Below are positions 5,783 through 8,589 of a DNA stretch of 8,589 bases, one piece after another. Under the pieces are notes generated by a model, which was not told the origin of the DNA, searched no databases, and was given only the letters and a program-made list of their open reading frames with translations. Source of the DNA: JBFMAE01 sp040756085 (GTDB taxonomy: Bacteria; Desulfobacterota; BSN033; UBA1163); assembly GCA_040756085.1 (NCBI GenBank), contig JBFMAE010000343.1, positions 1 to 8,589 of the forward strand, read 5' to 3'. How positions within the stretch are numbered: position 1 is the first letter of the stretch; every line of letters begins with the position of its first letter. The position numbers and the translations under genes were made by a program.

Positions 5783-6783
5783 AAAAGGGAGAAAAAGGCG
5801 TTGCCCTGATCATGGTCTTATGGGTGATTGCGATCCTCTCGGTCGTGGTTCTGGAGTTCAGTTTCGGGATGAGGACCGAGGCGAATCTCACGAAGAATTT
5901 TAAAGAGGAGGCTTCTCTTTACGCCCTGGCCGAAGGAGGGCTTCAGCGGGCCATCGTGGAGTTGATCTACAGACATGATCCCCGAGTCCAACAGAAGAGA
6001 AGGGCGATGAAAAAAGAGGAGATTCCCCCCGAAAAAGAGGAGTGGCATACAGACGGAAGACCCAACACGATTGCATTCAGCCCGGGGAGATGTGAGATCA
6101 GGGTGATGGGGGAGGATGGGAAGGTCAATATCAATACGGTTTCAGGGGCCATGCTCCGGAGGATCATCGGCAATATGGGGTTAGAGGGAGAGGAAAGGGA
6201 TGTCGTGGTTGACTCCATTCTGGACTGGAGGGACCCTGATGAGTTCTATCGCCTCAACGGAGCGGAGAATGAATACTATCAATCCCTTCCCAATCCTTAT
6301 GATTGCAAGGACGGATACCTCGATTCCATTGAGGAACTGTTGCTCGTCAGGGGGGTGACACCGGATCTCTTCCATGGAAGGAGGAAGAAGGAGGAGGATG
6401 GAAAATCAGAAAAGATCGGCTTGAAGGATCTCTTTTCCATCTATGCCTCCGGAGAGCAGATCGATATCAACAGCGCCTCCCCCCTTGTGATGAGAATGGT
6501 TTTGGGAATTCCAAAGGATGTGGCTCAGCTCCTGGTAAAGGCGAGAGAGGAGAAGAGGTTCGAAAACCAGCAGGATCTCATCCGTCGCGTTCCGGAGATG
6601 ACTCCTTTCATCGGGGAGGTCGGAAGGTGGGTCGTTTACCAGCCAAGGAGGACCTATTATACGATCGAATCAAAGGCAATCGGTCAGGGCGAGGCGGTTC
6701 AGGGCCTGAAGGCGATCGTGAAGATCGATGGCCGTGAGAGAAAAGGTTATAAAGTCATTCAATGGATCGATGCGGTCTGGTAG
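5779..6783 (+). CDS. gspK: type II secretion system tip pseudopilin GspK
   Basis: GspK caps the pseudopilus tip. It has 334 residues, the normal GspK length and far larger than other pseudopilins. The N-terminus MKKGEKG-VALIMVLWVIAIL predicts cleavage after G7. Position 5 of the mature protein is M rather than E, as expected, since GspK is the one pseudopilin that lacks E5. A large insertion with two SAM-like/helix-hairpin-helix segments follows: about 115-195 (GKVNINTVSG, then SILDWRDPDEFYRLNGAENEYY with acidic residues that match the family's calcium site and GAE-x-x-YY signature) and about 226-275 (EQIDINSASPLVMRMV, then LIRRVPEM). Residues 196-220 between them are highly charged. The GTG start is set by a 4-nt GTGA overlap with gspJ and a GGAGAG site. 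ATG is not available near the signal peptide. Confidence 0.95.
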   Translation: MKKGEKGVALIMVLWVIAILSVVVLEFSFGMRTEANLTKNFKEEASLYALAEGGLQRAIVELIYRHDPRVQQKRRAMKKEEIPPEKEEWHTDGRPNTIAFSPGRCEIRVMGEDGKVNINTVSGAMLRRIIGNMGLEGEERDVVVDSILDWRDPDEFYRLNGAENEYYQSLPNPYDCKDGYLDSIEELLLVRGVTPDLFHGRRKKEEDGKSEKIGLKDLFSIYASGEQIDINSASPLVMRMVLGIPKDVAQLLVKAREEKRFENQQDLIRRVPEMTPFIGEVGRWVVYQPRRTYYTIESKAIGQGEAVQGLKAIVKIDGRERKGYKVIQWIDAVW

Positions 6784-6827
6784 GTTTTAATGCATTGGCG
6801 ATGTCCAGGAATGCATGAGAGATTAAG

Positions 6828-8252
6828 ATGGGTACCTTTCGTACCGGTTTCGGGATCGATTTGAGGCCGAATCATTTAGCTCTCACCCTGCTGAGGAAAT
6901 CTCCGGGGAGGATCAGGGTGGTGGACTTTGCCCTCCATCCCATCCCGCCGGAGGAGCAGAAGGAGGAACGGGAGACTCAGGCCGTAGGTCTGATCAATGG
7001 CTTCATCCTGAAGCATCGCATTAAAAGGGGCTTGGCATCGATTGCAATTCCCAGGGAGAAGGCAGTGGTCCGATTTATCCGGCTTCCCATCGCCACCCGG
7101 GAGAACCTGCGAAAGGTTCTTGAATATGAGACGCCCCGGTATACGCCCTTTGAGAAGGAGGAGGTTTATCTGGACTACCATCTCCTGAAAGAAGAGAAAG
7201 AGTGGTTTTCTCTCATTGCCGTCTTTGCCAAGAGATCGGACATCGATTCCTATCTCTCCTTGTTAAAAAAAGTAGGGATCAAACCCGTCTCCATCCAGAT
7301 CCCATCCATCGCTGGCCTCAACCTCTTTGCTTATAATCTTCAGACAGAGGAGAGTAAGGTTTCAGTCCTGCTCGATGTGAACGAACCCTACTTTGAAATG
7401 AACCTGCTGGAAGGGGGCGATTGGAAAGAGAGCCTCCATCTCCCCATGCCTTCGGAAGAGAAGGGTTTGAAGATGGTGGAAACCTATCAACGCTTGGGAT
7501 GGGAGACTTCTTCCTCTTCAAAACCGACCTTCTTTGTTTTCGGCTTAAATGCGGATGAGGCGCTCCTGACTACCTTGAAGAAGACAGACGGGATCAACGG
7601 GGTTTTTCCGCCGCCAATGGGTCGAATGAAGATCACCGGGGATTTGGCAATGGTTTCCCGGGCCTATGCGTCCCTCGGAGTTCCATTGATGGGGGTGATC
7701 AAACCCGACATCCCCCTCACTCTCCTCCCCACGGAGATGAAGAAGAAGGAGAGACCGATCGGAAAGTTCCTCCTCATCTTTCTCATCTCTCTCGCGGTTC
7801 TGATCGGTCTCATCCAGGCAGGAAAGGGCTTCTACCAATATCGGGATGAATTGAGAAATCTCAACGAGGAGATCAAAAAGAGAAAACCAGAGGTTGAAAC
7901 GGTCGAGAAGTTACAGAAACAGCAGGAAGCCATTGGAAAAGAGATCTCCGAACTGGAGAAGATTCGCTCTGAGGAGATCAGCAAGATCGAGATGCTCAAA
8001 GAACTTACCCGTCTTTTACCTCCATCGGCGTGGGTATGGAATCTGAAATACAATGGGAAAGAGATTGAAATCAGTGGTTTTGCCGACTCTGCATCCGACC
8101 TCATTCCCCTGCTGGATAAATCTCCTTTCTTCGATAAGGTGGAGTTTATGGCCCCTGTGACCAAGGAGAGGCAGATGAAACCCGAAGGGACGCAGGAGAA
8201 GGAAAGGTTCAAAATCAAAGCCAGAATTGAGGCGAGGAGAACGGGCTCTTGA
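6828..8252 (+). CDS. gspL: type II secretion system protein GspL (PilM/PilN-like fusion form)
   Basis: GspL is the bitopic inner-membrane protein that recruits GspE and links it to GspM and the pseudopilus. It has 474 residues. The first 290 or so form an actin-like cytoplasmic domain of the PilM/GspL type: GFGIDLRPNHLALTLL at 7-22, RFIRLPIATRENLRKVLEYE around 82-101, and YTPFEKEEVYLDYHLL at 105-120. LLPTEMKKKE at 299-308 resembles the N-terminal LLP motif of PilN and marks the junction. A single membrane helix at about 312-331 is followed by a charged coiled coil (335-395) and a small periplasmic PilN/Fimbrial-assembly-like alpha-beta domain (LLPPSAWVWNL, EISGFADSASDLIPLLDKS). A GAGAG site 6 nt before ATG 6828 supports the start. 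The gap after gspK is 44 nt and contains AATGCAT twice (6789, 6810). A PilM-PilN fusion name would also be defensible; position after gspK favours GspL. Confidence 0.87.
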   Translation: MGTFRTGFGIDLRPNHLALTLLRKSPGRIRVVDFALHPIPPEEQKEERETQAVGLINGFILKHRIKRGLASIAIPREKAVVRFIRLPIATRENLRKVLEYETPRYTPFEKEEVYLDYHLLKEEKEWFSLIAVFAKRSDIDSYLSLLKKVGIKPVSIQIPSIAGLNLFAYNLQTEESKVSVLLDVNEPYFEMNLLEGGDWKESLHLPMPSEEKGLKMVETYQRLGWETSSSSKPTFFVFGLNADEALLTTLKKTDGINGVFPPPMGRMKITGDLAMVSRAYASLGVPLMGVIKPDIPLTLLPTEMKKKERPIGKFLLIFLISLAVLIGLIQAGKGFYQYRDELRNLNEEIKKRKPEVETVEKLQKQQEAIGKEISELEKIRSEEISKIEMLKELTRLLPPSAWVWNLKYNGKEIEISGFADSASDLIPLLDKSPFFDKVEFMAPVTKERQMKPEGTQEKERFKIKARIEARRTGS

Positions 8253-8270
8253 ATAAACCTCTCAGTTCCA

Positions 8271-8444
8271 AAACGGGCATGGGCAACCCGCTCTCCAAGG
8301 CTTCGAATGGCGATTCATTTGAAATTTTATGGGAAACGGAGGACTCCATCTAAAGTGAATTCCTGCAGGGAAAGGAGACAAGGGTGTTAATCCGGAAAGA
8401 GGCTCGCCTCGAAGCCTTTACAAACGGCTTGCCCATACCCGTTT
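8271..8444. repeat. inverted repeat with 41-43-nt arms downstream of gspL
   Basis: The arm at 8271-8313 and the reverse complement of 8404-8444 share AAACGGG(C/T)ATGGGCAA(C/G)CCG, then a divergent 6-nt block, then AAGGCTTCGA and GGCGA: 34 matches over about 41 aligned bases. The 90-nt centre includes CATTTGAA...AATTTTATGGGAAACGG (8316-8339). This resembles the right ends of the two repeats in the earlier operon gaps (CATTTGAATTT in copy A; AATTTTATGAAACGG in copy B), so it may be a rearranged third relative. There is no T-tract, so it is not an obvious terminator. Apart from two very short unrecognised frames (8249-8353 and 8384-8446), I see no gene between 8253 and 8479. Confidence 0.6.
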
Positions 8445-8466
8445 GACCAAAGATTTATGAAACATC

Positions 8467-8589
8467 TAGTGTAGTGGCGCTAACAGTTCTTGACATTTGA
8501 AATCTTTTTCATAATGCTTTCAACCGAAGCTGTCCAAACAAATACTTTAGGGTTTTGATTATGAGCTTCAATGTATTGTTTAATCGCCA
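8467..8589 (-). mobile_element. end of an IS630-type insertion sequence, truncated by the window edge
   Basis: The region from about 8467 to the window end contains the 3' end of a transposase gene pointing left, with a short A/T-richer sequence beyond its stop. A TA dinucleotide at 8467-8468 followed by GTGTAGTGGCGC is a plausible terminal repeat boundary, since IS630/Tc1-type elements insert at TA. The other end is outside the window, so the inverted repeat and the TA duplication cannot be verified and the left boundary is a guess. Confidence 0.5.
8480..8589 (-). CDS. IS630-family transposase, C-terminal fragment (continues beyond the window)
   Basis: Reading the minus strand from the window edge gives 35 codons ending in TAG (complement of 8480-8482). 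The peptide includes AIKQYIEAHNQNPKVFVW, then TASVESIMKKI. This matches the well-known C-terminal pattern of IS630-family DDE transposases (helix, then H/Y-N-x-x-P-K-x-F-x-WT-x-x-x-x-x-I-x-x-K/A). The catalytic residues lie upstream of this part and are not visible. The base composition is lower in GC than the gsp genes, fitting an acquired element. The gene is convergent with gspL, and its stop is about 230 nt from the gspL stop. Whether the element is intact cannot be judged from this piece. Confidence 0.8.
   Translation of the reverse strand, partial: AIKQYIEAHNQNPKVFVWTASVESIMKKISNVKNC

Noticed and set aside
5779..5850. Lack of the conserved glutamate at mature position 5 in GspK
   Set aside because: This is the normal state of GspK proteins and not a lesion.
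8490..8515. TTGACA followed by CATAAT, resembling a + strand promoter
   Set aside because: The spacer is only 14 nt and the sequence lies antisense in the transposase coding end. No gene is visible downstream within the window.
1..8589. CRISPR arrays, tRNA or rRNA genes, riboswitches
   Set aside because: No regularly spaced direct repeats, cloverleaf-like or rRNA-like sequences were seen on either strand by eye.

Overview
The window carries the core of a type II secretion system (T2SS, general secretion pathway) operon. All its genes are on the + strand, in the order gspE, gspF, gspG, gspH, gspI, gspJ, gspK, gspL. A Gram-negative, double-membraned host follows from this. The moderate GC content, the PilM/PilN-like form of GspL and the style of the intergenic repeats suggest an environmental anaerobe of the Desulfobacterota ('Deltaproteobacteria') or a relative. 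No marker gene is present, so that placement is an inference.

Layout: positions 1-200 are a non-coding leader with a C/G-rich hairpin and a candidate promoter. gspE (ATPase) follows at 201-1910. A 374-nt gap (1911-2284) is filled by a roughly 200-nt palindromic repeat (copy A) and then a REP-like palindrome. gspF (inner-membrane platform) is at 2285-3499. A 236-nt gap (3500-3735) holds a second copy (B) of the same repeat, in the same orientation. From 3736 to 6783 the pseudopilin genes gspG-H-I-J-K are packed with short gaps or overlaps, which indicates one translationally coupled unit. gspL (6828-8252) follows after 44 nt. After gspL the sequence changes character. A 41-43-nt-armed inverted repeat (8271-8444) contains a short stretch resembling the ends of copies A and B. 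The minus-strand 3' end of an IS630-type transposase then runs off the window.

How the parts work together: GspE is the cytoplasmic ATPase that docks on GspL and GspF. GspG is the major pseudopilin, and GspH, I, J and K are minor pseudopilins forming the tip of the periplasmic pseudopilus. The secretin GspD, GspC, GspM and the prepilin peptidase GspO are not in the window and must be encoded elsewhere, or lie beyond its edges, if the system works.

The points most worth a second look are three. gspH is interrupted by one in-frame TGA that is immediately followed by a GTG with its own Shine-Dalgarno sequence and an otherwise intact C-terminal half. The paired repeat elements occupy exactly the loose joints of the operon. 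The operon breaks off after gspL, where gspM would be expected, next to repeat debris and an insertion sequence. I did not find evidence for a wholly new biological system.
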